Shown: positions 24,770 to 33,089 of the stretch, in pieces
Layout: every line of letters begins with the position of its first letter
How positions within the stretch are numbered: position 1 is the stretch's first letter
DNA from: Paenibacillus sp. MMS18-CY102
Lineage (GTDB): Bacteria > Bacillota > Bacilli > Paenibacillales > Paenibacillaceae
DNA: 46,775 bases
Direction of reading: 5' to 3'
NCBI RefSeq assembly: GCF_009789195.1
Contig: NZ_WSTC01000042.1
Coordinates: 1-46,775, forward strand
Notes under the pieces: model-generated
Databases searched by the model: none
Seen by the model: only the letters and a program-made list of their open reading frames with translations
What the model was told of the DNA's origin: nothing
Program-made: the position numbers and the translations under genes

Positions 24770-25114
24770 TTGCATTCAATTAATTACAATGGAAGAATAT
24801 TTAGAACCGTGCAAAACACAGCTAATGGTGAGGTGAACCAAGAAACGATTTTTAAATATTTTCAGAAAGAAAATAGGGTTTGGGCAGATTATTGTGGGGG
24901 CGGGATCGTTGTTGGGCATTTAATAGCCATAATTAATGAAGTTGGAAACCTCGAAATGAGCTATCATCATATCAATGAAAACAATGAAGTAATGACGGGC
25001 AATTGTTTGTCTAAACCGGAAGTATTAGCAAACGGTAAATTGAAAATGCATGAAGAATGGCAATGGACGTGCAAAGACCGCTCAAGAGGATGTTCCATCA
25101 TTGAGGAGGTATAA
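24770..25114 (+). CDS. conserved beta-rich protein (often labelled N-acetylglutamate synthase without evidence)
   Basis: A 114-residue protein from TTG 24770, with AAGGAGA at a good distance. It has a repeated strand pattern typical of a small Bacillus family: INYNGRIFRTVQNTANGEV, TIFKYFQKENRVWADYCGGG, then GHLIAIINEVGNLEMSYHHI, and a closing EEWQW. Database copies often carry the name N-acetylglutamate synthase, but nothing in this sequence resembles an acetyltransferase fold. The 3' end overlaps 33 nt of an antisense gene fragment. Confidence 0.7.
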   Translation: MHSINYNGRIFRTVQNTANGEVNQETIFKYFQKENRVWADYCGGGIVVGHLIAIINEVGNLEMSYHHINENNEVMTGNCLSKPEVLANGKLKMHEEWQWTCKDRSRGCSIIEEV

Positions 25115-25315
25115 CCGATCACGTAACATCCCCAAGCTTTCGCCCACGGTTTGATGGGCGGTGTCGATTATGATAGGAGTACGGTCCCATTTATCGTACT
25201 GCCGAGCCTTAACATCCTCCCACGTAGGCAGGGGAAAGCCTGGAATATCGGTTATACGTGTAGTGATGCGGTACTTATGTTCTCGTTCGTCCGAGCAGAT
25301 CCTGGCCTCCTTCAT
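25082..25315 (-). pseudogene. probable C-terminal fragment of a P-loop nucleotide kinase
   Basis: A 77-residue frame reads like the tail of an AAA or shikimate-kinase-like protein: RITTRITDIPGFPLPTWEDV then KARQYDKWDR, and IIIDTAHQTVGESLGMLRD. The P-loop half is absent. The frame is cut at its 5' end by the HAD gene region and overlaps the preceding gene at its 3' end. It is most likely a remnant. The family match is from memory of conserved patterns and is uncertain. Confidence 0.45.
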
Positions 25316-25358
25316 TTCATATTAAAATAATGCTCTTAAGCGAAAGAAGGTAACTCCT

Positions 25359-26051
25359 GTGTATAAAGCGATTCTATTTGATTTAGATAATACGTTGTTA
25401 AATTATTCGCTAAGTGAAATCAGTTCAATGAAGAGAACGCTCCAGGACCATCATGTTTTTGTTGGTGAAGATGAGAAGTGGAAAGAGTTTTGGAAGTCAT
25501 ATACACAGCATAATTATAGGCATTGGATGAATTTTGTAAATAAGACGGGATCACATCATTCGATTGAAGAAGTATTAATTCATTCCTTTCGAGACTCCCT
25601 TAACTCAAATCATTCTCAGCATGAGCTGTTATCTAACACGTATTGGGAGTACTTCTGCAATACTTGCATTTTTGAGGATGGAGCAGAAGAAGTTTTGCAA
25701 TATTTGAAACCACAATATAAGCTTGGCATCATTTCGAATGGCCTTCATAAGGCACAAACAAAAAGATTAGATGCGGGGAATATTCTTGGCCTATTTGATT
25801 CAATTGTTGTATCCGACGAAGCGGGTGTTAGAAAGCCCCGAAAAGAAATATTCGATATTTCATTAAATGAACTGGGGCTGTCCAACGATGAAGTGCTATT
25901 CATTGGTGATTCGTTGGCTGATGATTATCACGGCGCTCGTAATGCAGCGGTGGACTTTTGTTTTTATAATAGTAACGGCCAATCCTTGTCCAATGAACAT
26001 CAACCGAAGTACATAATAAACCAGTTACAAGAGCTATTGCAGTTTGTATAA
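25359..26051 (+). CDS. HAD-family hydrolase, YjjG/nucleotidase-like
   Basis: The 230-residue phosphatase has HAD motif I FDLDNTLLN (Asp8, Asp10), motif II in IISNGL, a lysine in GVRKPRKEIF, and motif III FIGDSLADD. The helical cap lies between residues 15 and 95, as in YjjG-type pyrimidine nucleotidases (class C1 cap). The GTG start follows a weak GAAGG. The specific substrate cannot be told from sequence. It stands alone. Confidence 0.85.
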   Translation: MYKAILFDLDNTLLNYSLSEISSMKRTLQDHHVFVGEDEKWKEFWKSYTQHNYRHWMNFVNKTGSHHSIEEVLIHSFRDSLNSNHSQHELLSNTYWEYFCNTCIFEDGAEEVLQYLKPQYKLGIISNGLHKAQTKRLDAGNILGLFDSIVVSDEAGVRKPRKEIFDISLNELGLSNDEVLFIGDSLADDYHGARNAAVDFCFYNSNGQSLSNEHQPKYIINQLQELLQFV

Positions 26052-26133
26052 CGGGATAGAGTTAATGCAAATTGGAGTGTGAGGATTGAAAGTAGCAAGC
26101 AAGTAAGCATGCATGCATGGGAGGCCAAAGGTA

Positions 26134-26493
26134 TTGAAAAAGAAGCGTCTTTTCTCAATAATCCTTTTAATTATTACGGTTTTAATAGTTGGTGTCGTTT
26201 ATCCATATAATCAATTGAATAATCATGAAGATTTAGATGCAGTAAGAAGCAAAGTAGAAGAGCATCTTACAAATAAAAAAATGAAAGCAACTGACTATCA
26301 AATTAATGTGGAGTATCACTGGAAGAGTAAGCTGTTTGGTTATGATCCATATGTGATTAGCGTTCAATTCCATGACGAACCTGATGTGAAGTATTACTAC
26401 AAGTATGATTACAAATCAGAAACCATGGGCGTTTATCAGAATGGTGTCGCTCCGGGAGGAAAGGAAGATAAGAACTTTAAGCATGCAGAGTAG
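26134..26493 (+). CDS. DUF3139 family membrane-anchored protein
   Basis: The 119-residue protein starts at TTG 26134, with GGGAGG 9 nt upstream (an upstream ATG at 26113 lacks a site). It has a basic start, one membrane helix (about 6-25), then an outside domain: RSKVEEHLTNKKMKATDY, a WKSKLFGYDPYVISVQF strand, YYYKYD. This matches DUF3139, a family of small anchored proteins of unknown function common in Bacillus and Paenibacillus. Confidence 0.75.
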   Translation: MKKKRLFSIILLIITVLIVGVVYPYNQLNNHEDLDAVRSKVEEHLTNKKMKATDYQINVEYHWKSKLFGYDPYVISVQFHDEPDVKYYYKYDYKSETMGVYQNGVAPGGKEDKNFKHAE

Positions 26494-26543
26494 GAGGCTG
26501 CGTCCGGTGTAACCTCTGCTTTGCATTAAGGAGGAATGAACGC

Positions 26544-26768
26544 ATGGATTTGGAATTCTTCGCTAAGTTGACTGATAAAGAGCTTTGTGCCGCTTATGAG
26601 GGCGAAATGGAGTGGATGGAGTCGAATGCACTAGCAGAAGATAATCTGTTGAAAATGCTTTGTGACAGATATGAAGCAGAGACTGGCGAAGCTATCGATG
26701 TTACTGCAGCGGCGGATGCTGTGTTGTATGAAATGGCGACGAGGTATTATAAGATTAGGGTGAAGTGA
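26544..26768 (+). CDS. small acidic helical protein of unknown function
   Basis: The 74-residue protein follows an excellent AAGGAGG site. It is acidic and helical (FFAKLTDKELCAAYEGEMEW, LLKMLCDRYEAETGE), with no membrane segment and two cysteines. A rho-independent terminator lies 45 nt downstream, which supports a genuine gene. No family is recognised. Confidence 0.7.
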   Translation: MDLEFFAKLTDKELCAAYEGEMEWMESNALAEDNLLKMLCDRYEAETGEAIDVTAAADAVLYEMATRYYKIRVK

Positions 26769-26813
26769 ATACAGGAAATGATCTTAAACCGCATCTGCTT
26801 TTATGGCAATATG

Positions 26814-26840
26814 AACGCGCCGAATCGGCGTGTTTTTTTG
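26814..26840 (+). terminator. rho-independent terminator
   Basis: AACGCGCCG (26814-26822) pairs with CGGCGTGTT (26826-26834), with one G-T pair, followed by seven T. Confidence 0.85.
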
Positions 26841-26961
26841 TTTCTCCGTATGGACTTTACTATCTACCATCCCCCCTATACTTTCTCTAATGCGTCCCGG
26901 CGCTAACTTCCCTACAATCAAAGAAGATACGCGACAATTTAGCGAAAGAGGTGGATTCCCA

Positions 26962-28698
26962 ATGACCAACAATCACTCATTTGTAAAAGGTTCCTTCAGC
27001 GAAGGCCCTGCGGCGCCGCGAGATCCAGTGGAAAAACGCAGTGGTTTTTTTATTTTGTTTGAATCGATTATCGAAGCGACAGCACGCCTGGACGGATGCT
27101 TCTCGCAAGAGGTTTACTTGGAAGGGGAACGGCTCGTAGAGAAAGCCAGACTAACGGGTGGGGTCACGGATGAGAGAATACTGGGGCTTCTGCGGAGCTC
27201 CAACGGATTTCGGCAGTTGGTACACAGCATCGGGATATCCGTGAAAGTGCAGGATCAAGCAGATGAGAAACTTTATTTCACATTTGAAAATTGGGGGAAA
27301 ACGAGCAAATACGAGACGGGGACGAAGCTGGGCATCCCATGTCCAGCTGACGGATCAGAGACGCTCCTGACACTAGATGACTATGAATGGTCCGTGGATG
27401 ATGATATGCCAGGCAAATTTTCTATCGAATTCGAGCGAGCGGGAACGCTTGCGACAGCAAGCATTATGTTGTATCTGCGTGAAGGTTATCAAGCGCCCGA
27501 GATTTCGGCGGAGCCTCCGGTTGACTATGAGTCGGCAGCGTACCATGAGATGATTAAGAAATCGCTCGTAAGCCGTGGCAACAATAAGCGATTGAAAGCG
27601 GCCATCGAGAAAGCAAAGCGGGGCGAGGATGTCACGATTGCCTACATTGGCGGCTCCATCACCCAAGGCGCAGGCGCCAAGCCGATCCATTCGGCATGTT
27701 ATGCTTACCAGTCGTATGCGCTGTTCAAGCAATTGTTCGGGCAAGACAGCAATGGCCATATTCATCTCATCAAAGCCGGCGTAGGCGGTACGCCGTCGGA
27801 GCTCGGAATCATTCGTTATGAAAGGGACGTTCTACGGGACGGAGCGGCAGAACCGGATATCGTAATCGTGGAATTTGCCGTCAATGACGAGGGTGATGAA
27901 ACGAAAGGCAACTGTTATGAGAGCTTAGTTTTGAAAGCCCTCGCCGCAGATAACGAGCCTGCCGTGATTTTGCTATTCAGTGTGTTCATAAACGATTGGA
28001 ATCTGCAGGACCGGCTATCACCCGTAGGCTCGCGTTACGATCTGCCGATGGTTAGCGTCAAGGATGCCGTAGTGGAGCAGTTTCGCTTAACGAAGGATGA
28101 AGGGAATATCATTTCCAAAAGGCAGTATTTCTACGATATTTACCATCCGACGAATGCGGGGCACACGGTCATGGCGGATTGCCTCGGTTATTTATTCCGT
28201 GAAACCGACCGATCCCTGCCGGATCAGGAGGACATCTCACTCGCTAGGCCGCCGGTTATCGGCAATGATTTTATCGATACGCTTTTGCTCGATCGCAACA
28301 ACGCTGCAGGCATAGCTACGATAACTTCGGGCAGCTTCAGTGAGACCGATGCTGATCTGCAAATGGTGGAGATGGATGCCCAACCGCATGGAACGCCACA
28401 GTTCCCGAATAACTGGATGCATGTATCCGGAACGGACAGCTTTATAATGACGATCCGGTGTAAAATCCTTATACTGGTATATAAGGATTCTGGGAGCAGA
28501 GATTTTGGCAGTGCGGAAATTCGAGTAGATGGGCAACTTGCGAAGGTCGCGGACCCGCATTTGAACAATTGGACACATTGTAATGCTATGATTTTGTTAA
28601 ATGAGCCATTCGCCCAAGCGCATACGATTGAAATCAGGATGCAATCCGGCCAAGAAGACAAGCGGTTTACGATTTTAGGATTCGGTTATGTAAGGTAG
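26962..28698 (+). CDS. SGNH/GDSL-type esterase with extra N- and C-terminal domains
   Basis: The 578-residue hydrolase starts at ATG 26962, with GAGGTGG upstream. The SGNH domain lies at about 222-420: Ser232 in IGGSITQGAGA, a glycine block (GVGGTPSELG), the Asn of FAVNDEGDE, and the catalytic dyad D392-x-x-H395 in YDIYHPTNAGH. An N-terminal domain (about 20-200) and a C-terminal one (about 425-578, with WMHVSGTDSF and FGSAEIRVDG) look beta-sandwich-like and may bind sugar. There is no signal peptide, so it is probably cytoplasmic. Family precedent points to deacetylation of acetylated sugars or glycans; the substrate is unknown. Confidence 0.82.
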   Translation: MTNNHSFVKGSFSEGPAAPRDPVEKRSGFFILFESIIEATARLDGCFSQEVYLEGERLVEKARLTGGVTDERILGLLRSSNGFRQLVHSIGISVKVQDQADEKLYFTFENWGKTSKYETGTKLGIPCPADGSETLLTLDDYEWSVDDDMPGKFSIEFERAGTLATASIMLYLREGYQAPEISAEPPVDYESAAYHEMIKKSLVSRGNNKRLKAAIEKAKRGEDVTIAYIGGSITQGAGAKPIHSACYAYQSYALFKQLFGQDSNGHIHLIKAGVGGTPSELGIIRYERDVLRDGAAEPDIVIVEFAVNDEGDETKGNCYESLVLKALAADNEPAVILLFSVFINDWNLQDRLSPVGSRYDLPMVSVKDAVVEQFRLTKDEGNIISKRQYFYDIYHPTNAGHTVMADCLGYLFRETDRSLPDQEDISLARPPVIGNDFIDTLLLDRNNAAGIATITSGSFSETDADLQMVEMDAQPHGTPQFPNNWMHVSGTDSFIMTIRCKILILVYKDSGSRDFGSAEIRVDGQLAKVADPHLNNWTHCNAMILLNEPFAQAHTIEIRMQSGQEDKRFTILGFGYVR

Positions 28699-28742
28699 AT
28701 ACTAGTTGATATGGAGATGATAATATTTTCATAAGCAGAAGT

Positions 28743-29246
28743 ATGTTAATCATCTGTGTGGCGGCAATTGCGATATTGTCTGCAGGCTGTTCAAGCCATC
28801 CTTCGAGTGAGGAGGCGGGTGTTCAGCAACCGAGCACCGCTCCAATCATGAACAATACCGAGGAGTATGAAGGAGTTATTTTGTCCGATTCCGATATGAG
28901 CGAATGGACGCCGAGTGAGGATGATATTGCGCAATTTGAAAAGGGATTTCGGGAGTATCTAGTCTCACAATCGAAGGAAGCAGAGGGTTTGGAAGCAACG
29001 TCCCATAGCGCCGAAAACTTCACCTATATTCTCGATCATTTCAATGCATACAAACGGCAGTACGTTGGCGTAATCGAGTCAGGGGAAAAGGTTGTTTATT
29101 GCAACCTGCTAATAGACGATAACAATAATAGTGACTGGAAGAACGATCTGGTTCTGGTGATGGATGGTGGACCGCGATACTTCTCGATTAGATTTTATGT
29201 CAAGAAGGAACGTTACTTTGACCTGATGATTCATGGCTATGCTTAA
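28743..29246 (+). CDS. lipoprotein of unknown function
   Basis: A secreted lipoprotein with lipobox LSAGC near the N-terminus, followed by a serine- and glutamate-rich linker and a mixed alpha/beta domain (FEKGFREYLVSQSKEAEG, YVGVIESGEKVVYCNLLI, WKNDLVLVMDGGP). From ATG 28743 the product has 167 residues, but its signal peptide lacks a basic n-region and no ribosome site precedes it. GGAG at 28713 is correctly placed for an in-frame ATT at 28725, which would add IFISRS and so supply the positive charge. The start is therefore unsettled. I do not recognise the family. Confidence 0.7.
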   Translation: MLIICVAAIAILSAGCSSHPSSEEAGVQQPSTAPIMNNTEEYEGVILSDSDMSEWTPSEDDIAQFEKGFREYLVSQSKEAEGLEATSHSAENFTYILDHFNAYKRQYVGVIESGEKVVYCNLLIDDNNNSDWKNDLVLVMDGGPRYFSIRFYVKKERYFDLMIHGYA

Positions 29247-29269
29247 TGCCTAAAGGATGCACTGTAACG

Positions 29270-29479
29270 TTGTGGTTCCGTTAAATGAGCAAGTCTAACG
29301 GACCTCAGAGCCGCTAAAACCCTCCAAAAGTGCCTTTTGCAAACGTAACGGACTCCACGGCCGCTATTTAGCCATTTTGCTGACTTAGGAGGCCAGTATT
29401 GGTCAAATAGCGGCTGTACGGTCCGTTAGAATGTAAAGAATCCAGATTGTGATCAAAATAAGGGCTGCTCGGTCCGTTA
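29270..29479. repeat. inverted intergenic repeats (TAACGGAC family)
   Basis: TAACGGAC followed by a GCCGCT core occurs at 29296 and 29346 in one orientation. The reverse form, GTCCGTTA, occurs at 29421 and 29472, and a weaker one near 29275. Units 29346-29369 and 29405-29428 form a long imperfect hairpin through TATTTAGCC and GGTCAAATA. The last unit contains the stop codon of the next gene on the minus strand. The layout is REP/BIME-like. Confidence 0.75.
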
Positions 29480-30655
29480 CAATTGATACTTTGATAACCC
29501 CCGAACAGCGTTAGTCGTGTCGGTTCCATTATTGTAAATGAGCTGGATATAAAATATTTTAGAATCGTTGTTCCAAAACGTAAGCTGTGGGATGATCGCG
29601 TATAATGGATATCCTTGCAGGATTATTTTCTGGTTCGCCAGCTGAGTGCTTTCCAACTCCCAATGGCTAATCGTCTCGTGTTCGACATCATGCACAAGAA
29701 GCTGCTGCTCATCCGGGGATAAACTGTAGGAATAGCCTACTCTTACTGGATTTTGCTCGTCTACCGGTTTGCTAATTAAAGTGGTGAACTGCGCGGTAGC
29801 CTCGTTATAGATGAAAATTCCGCTCTTATGATCATACTCGCCGTCAAAAATTAACCTGCCATTCGGTAATGGGTGATAGAGCCCGATTCCTTCCGAATCA
29901 ATTAATAACTTCGCTTTAGGCAGCTTGTCCTGAATAGTGATTTTGTAGAGACCTGTCTTGACTTTAGTTCCGCCAATCCGAATGTATAGCCCATCGTCGT
30001 GAATCTGAATCTCCTCATCATAACTATAGGAAGTTTGGTCTAGCTCAAAATAATCGTGCAGCTTGACCGTCAACAGTTCCCCAGAAGCCGTGTCGGCAAC
30101 ATACAAAACGCCAATCTCTCCGGTAAATACAACATATTGTCCTTCTGAATCCGCGAATAGCTCCTTATTGCCATCCCACAAGAGCTTTTTATAAGCTTTC
30201 TGGCCTTTGTCCAGCACCGCTTGGCTCTTGCCTGTTTCCGTATCGTATAGGTACGTAACTTTCCCCCGATTATACAACGCTAGCTTGCCATTAGCAGAGA
30301 CATCCACTGCCGGTGTATCCAGCAATCGGCGCATACGGCCTTCCTCCTGCAACGAAGCCGTATACAAGCCATCCTTACGATTAAAAAGCATAGTGTCATT
30401 CTGAATCCACAAAATGTCACCGTAGACTAAGCCCTCGGGCAGAGGAAGCTTAGCGCCTGTCATCACGGGCTGCTCCATGCTGTGAATGTCTGCTCGGACA
30501 TCACTGCTTAATACCATTGTGTCCGCTTGGGCTACTGGGTTCCCGCATCCTCCTGTAACGACGAGCCCGGTGGCAAGCAGCATAAGCGCTAGCGCCTGAA
30601 GTTTCCTATTCCAGCTTGCGCGAGCCAGCGTCCGTTGTAATAGGCTGCGATTCAT
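29477..30655 (-). CDS. propeller-like lipoprotein of the downstream end of a two-component operon
   Basis: The 392-residue protein starts at ATG 30655 (AAAGGAA about 11 nt upstream). A hydrophobic segment ends in VVTGGC, an acceptable lipobox. The rest shows repeated strand units resembling TolB/WD40-like beta-propellers: GDILWIQNDTMLFNRKDGLY, DVSANGKLALYN, GQYVVFTGEIGVLYVAD, GYSYSLSPDEQQLLVHD. It is third in an operon of regulator, kinase and lipoprotein, so it may sense or modulate the signal outside the cell (inference). Its stop codon lies in an intergenic repeat. Confidence 0.72.
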   Translation of the reverse strand: MNRSLLQRTLARASWNRKLQALALMLLATGLVVTGGCGNPVAQADTMVLSSDVRADIHSMEQPVMTGAKLPLPEGLVYGDILWIQNDTMLFNRKDGLYTASLQEEGRMRRLLDTPAVDVSANGKLALYNRGKVTYLYDTETGKSQAVLDKGQKAYKKLLWDGNKELFADSEGQYVVFTGEIGVLYVADTASGELLTVKLHDYFELDQTSYSYDEEIQIHDDGLYIRIGGTKVKTGLYKITIQDKLPKAKLLIDSEGIGLYHPLPNGRLIFDGEYDHKSGIFIYNEATAQFTTLISKPVDEQNPVRVGYSYSLSPDEQQLLVHDVEHETISHWELESTQLANQKIILQGYPLYAIIPQLTFWNNDSKIFYIQLIYNNGTDTTNAVRGLSKYQL

Positions 30656-30719
30656 ATCAATATCATTCCTTTCGTTCGGGTTACGAGGAGTATAACGAAA
30701 AGTTATGTGCAACTTCGCG

Positions 30720-32231
30720 TCAGATGTTGCCGGCATATGGCCGGAGGGGGAGCTTGACTCGTACCTTAACGTAGCGGCCCTCTTGGCAAAATGTGATCGT
30801 GCCGCCATGATGCTCCGCAATGGATTTGCATATGGCGAGCCCTAGCCCAATACTGCCCCTCTCGCTGGGCGCGGTTCCACGATGCTGGTAGAACGGCTCG
30901 AATACGAGCTGGCTGTCCACTGCCGTTTCATCGTCCAACTCATTGCTAAACTGGATGGCTGCATTATTGCCCTGGCGCTGGATTTGAATATGAATGGCCG
31001 TTCCTACTGCACCGTATTTGATGCCGTTGTCTAGCAAATTAATCCAAACTTTGCGCAGCTCGGCCCGTTGGCCGAATACGGTCCAATCTGCCGGACTTCC
31101 CGCCAGTTCCAGCTTCATGCCGTATCGGGCTGCTTTGATCGCCATATCCTCGCAACAATCCTCGATTTCCGCTGCAAGATCGAGAGGCTCGGCGTCCTGC
31201 TCCCGAACTCCCTCGTCCTGCTGGGCCAGCTCTAGCGCTTGCGTAATCATCTCATGCAGCCGGTCACTTTCCAGCTTGATTTTTCCAGCTGCTTTGCCTA
31301 GAAACACAGCATCGTTGAAATCCCGTTTGCTAATAATCTGCGCATAACCCGAGATGGTGGCAATCGGCGTTTTCAATTCGTGCGTGATATGTTGATAGAA
31401 ACGGCGCCTGCTCTGTTCCAATGCGACAACTTTGGTTTGTTCCGCCGCTATGCGATGCATATGCTCTTCAATCTGGTCCTTCATTTGCTGGAAACTGCCG
31501 GCCAACTGCCCGATTTCATCCTCGCGGCGAATTGCTGGCACAGCCTTCGCAGCATTTCGTCCAGCTCCGAATTCCCGTAAGGCATGGGACAGGGCAGCTA
31601 ATGGGCGGGATATTTTATTCGTTAGGACGTGTACAAACAACGAAACGACGAGGATAAGGCCGGCTGAAAACCACCCGAAGCTTTGCAAAATCGCCGAGTT
31701 TTGCTTGAATCTAGCCGTATAATCGCTGGAAATACAGAAGACACCGGCATAGGAATCCTTAAAGTAGAACGGGAAAGACATGAGTGCAAGGCGCTTGCCG
31801 TATTCATTGGTAATCGTAACGGCGGAGCCGTTATTTTGCGTAATCGCCGCATGCACTTGATTGATTTGTTGCAAAAGGCCCGATTCCTGTTTTTCGAAAA
31901 AGGCATTGCCGTTCACTAGCAAATAAGCCTCGCCCATAAATCGTCCATCCTTGTTGTAAAAGGCAGTCGGATGCCCGCCTGTTCGGCTGAGGCTTAATAG
32001 GAGCGGTTGGATATGCACCTTCAAATCGCCAACATCTGTATCGTTGAACAAAAAATATTGCTGAATATAGCCATAAGACGTCATTTGCAGCTTTTTCATG
32101 TCTTCTTTCACAGCCTGAATCGCTTGTTTGTTCAAAATATAATCCATATAGGCGTATAAGCAGCCTGCCGCCACAATAAATAAGGCCATAAACCCCACCA
32201 TAAACTTCCGGTAAATGGACCTCTTAATCAC
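30720..32231 (-). CDS. sensor histidine kinase with large outside domain
   Basis: The 503-residue kinase has TM1 10-32, an outside sensor 33-183 (probably CACHE-like), TM2 184-204, HAMP 205-260, and HisKA with His284 (ITHELKTPIATISGY). The N box is WINLLDNGIKYG and the G2 box GSIGLGLAI. The G1 box DxGxG is replaced by FSNELDDE. Similar kinases with an asparagine there are known, so activity is not excluded. GTG 32231 overlaps the regulator gene by 8 nt, with AGGCGG upstream, so the two are coupled. A lipoprotein gene follows. Confidence 0.88.
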   Translation of the reverse strand: MIKRSIYRKFMVGFMALFIVAAGCLYAYMDYILNKQAIQAVKEDMKKLQMTSYGYIQQYFLFNDTDVGDLKVHIQPLLLSLSRTGGHPTAFYNKDGRFMGEAYLLVNGNAFFEKQESGLLQQINQVHAAITQNNGSAVTITNEYGKRLALMSFPFYFKDSYAGVFCISSDYTARFKQNSAILQSFGWFSAGLILVVSLFVHVLTNKISRPLAALSHALREFGAGRNAAKAVPAIRREDEIGQLAGSFQQMKDQIEEHMHRIAAEQTKVVALEQSRRRFYQHITHELKTPIATISGYAQIISKRDFNDAVFLGKAAGKIKLESDRLHEMITQALELAQQDEGVREQDAEPLDLAAEIEDCCEDMAIKAARYGMKLELAGSPADWTVFGQRAELRKVWINLLDNGIKYGAVGTAIHIQIQRQGNNAAIQFSNELDDETAVDSQLVFEPFYQHRGTAPSERGSIGLGLAICKSIAEHHGGTITFCQEGRYVKVRVKLPLRPYAGNI

Positions 32232-32922
32232 CGTTCTGCCGCCTTTCGCCAAGGCGATACCCGATGCTAAATACCGTTTCAATCAAGCCGGTGGCAAGCT
32301 TCTTGCGAATGCGCTGGACATGCACGTCGACCGTCCGCAAATCGCCTTCATAGTCCATTTCCCACACGTAATCGACGATTTCCTCTCTTGAAAACACGCG
32401 CCCAGGATGTTCCCAGAACAACAGCAGCAATTCGTATTCTTTGGGCTTTAATTTGATTTCTGCATTATCCTTATACACAGCCCGCCTGCTTCTGTCCAAT
32501 TCCACGCCATCGGCGATCGTAACGTGAGCGCCTGCCAAGCGGTGATCCGCTTTTTCCTTCCGCCGCAGCAGGGCTTTTATTCGGGCGGACACCTCGCGCA
32601 GCTCGAACGGTTTGGTTAAGTAGTCGTCCGCGCCCAGCTCAAACCCGATCATTTTGTCCGTAAAATCGCTTCGGGCTGTCAGCATGAGGATGGAGACGGG
32701 GAAGCGGGAGTAGACTTCTTTGCATATATCAAATCCGTTCCTATCCGGCAGCTTCACATCCAAGATGAGCGCATCTGGCCCAACCTGCTCAAGCAGCTGC
32801 AAGCCTCGCTTGCCAGTATCCGCCTCAAACACCAGATAGCCTTCATCCCGCATGGCATATGCTATGATCTCTCGAATTGATTCGTCGTCCTCTATAATTA
32901 GCAGCTTTTTCTGTACCTGCAT
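32224..32922 (-). CDS. OmpR-family response regulator
   Basis: The 232-residue regulator has Glu11, Asp12 and Asp13, phospho-acceptor Asp55 (LILDVKLP) and Lys104 (LTKPF), all standard, with a winged helix ending in VFSIGYRLGE. AGAGGGG precedes the ATG at 32922. It is first in the operon with the kinase and propeller lipoprotein. An ATAACTTTT-centred stretch upstream (32971-32989) recurs before the lipoprotein gene and may mark its binding site or simply a promoter. Confidence 0.9.
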   Translation of the reverse strand: MQVQKKLLIIEDDESIREIIAYAMRDEGYLVFEADTGKRGLQLLEQVGPDALILDVKLPDRNGFDICKEVYSRFPVSILMLTARSDFTDKMIGFELGADDYLTKPFELREVSARIKALLRRKEKADHRLAGAHVTIADGVELDRSRRAVYKDNAEIKLKPKEYELLLLFWEHPGRVFSREEIVDYVWEMDYEGDLRTVDVHVQRIRKKLATGLIETVFSIGYRLGERRQNGD

Positions 32923-33046
32923 TGGAACCCCTCTTCTGGTCGGTAATAAGTGAGAAATAACGATTCTATCATTATACAAAAAAGTTATTGCCAACCTATT
33001 AACAAAAGCGTCGTAATTCCAGCCCCGCAAGCATCCGCGCACGGGT

Positions 33047-33071
33047 AAAAGCACGCCGAGGGCTCGCGCGC
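33047..33071 (-). terminator. possible terminator of the LysR gene
   Basis: GCACGCCGAG (33051-33060) pairs with CTCGCGCGC (33063-33071) with one bulge and a wobble. On the minus strand it is followed by TTTT. Moderate strength. Confidence 0.45.
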
Positions 33072-33089
33072 TTCTGCATTCCTAATATT

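Noticed and set aside
26830-26961. A 44-codon upstream extension of the SGNH hydrolase
   Set aside because: It overlaps the preceding terminator and its T run, which creates the phenylalanine-rich false start; the ATG at 26962 has a ribosome site.
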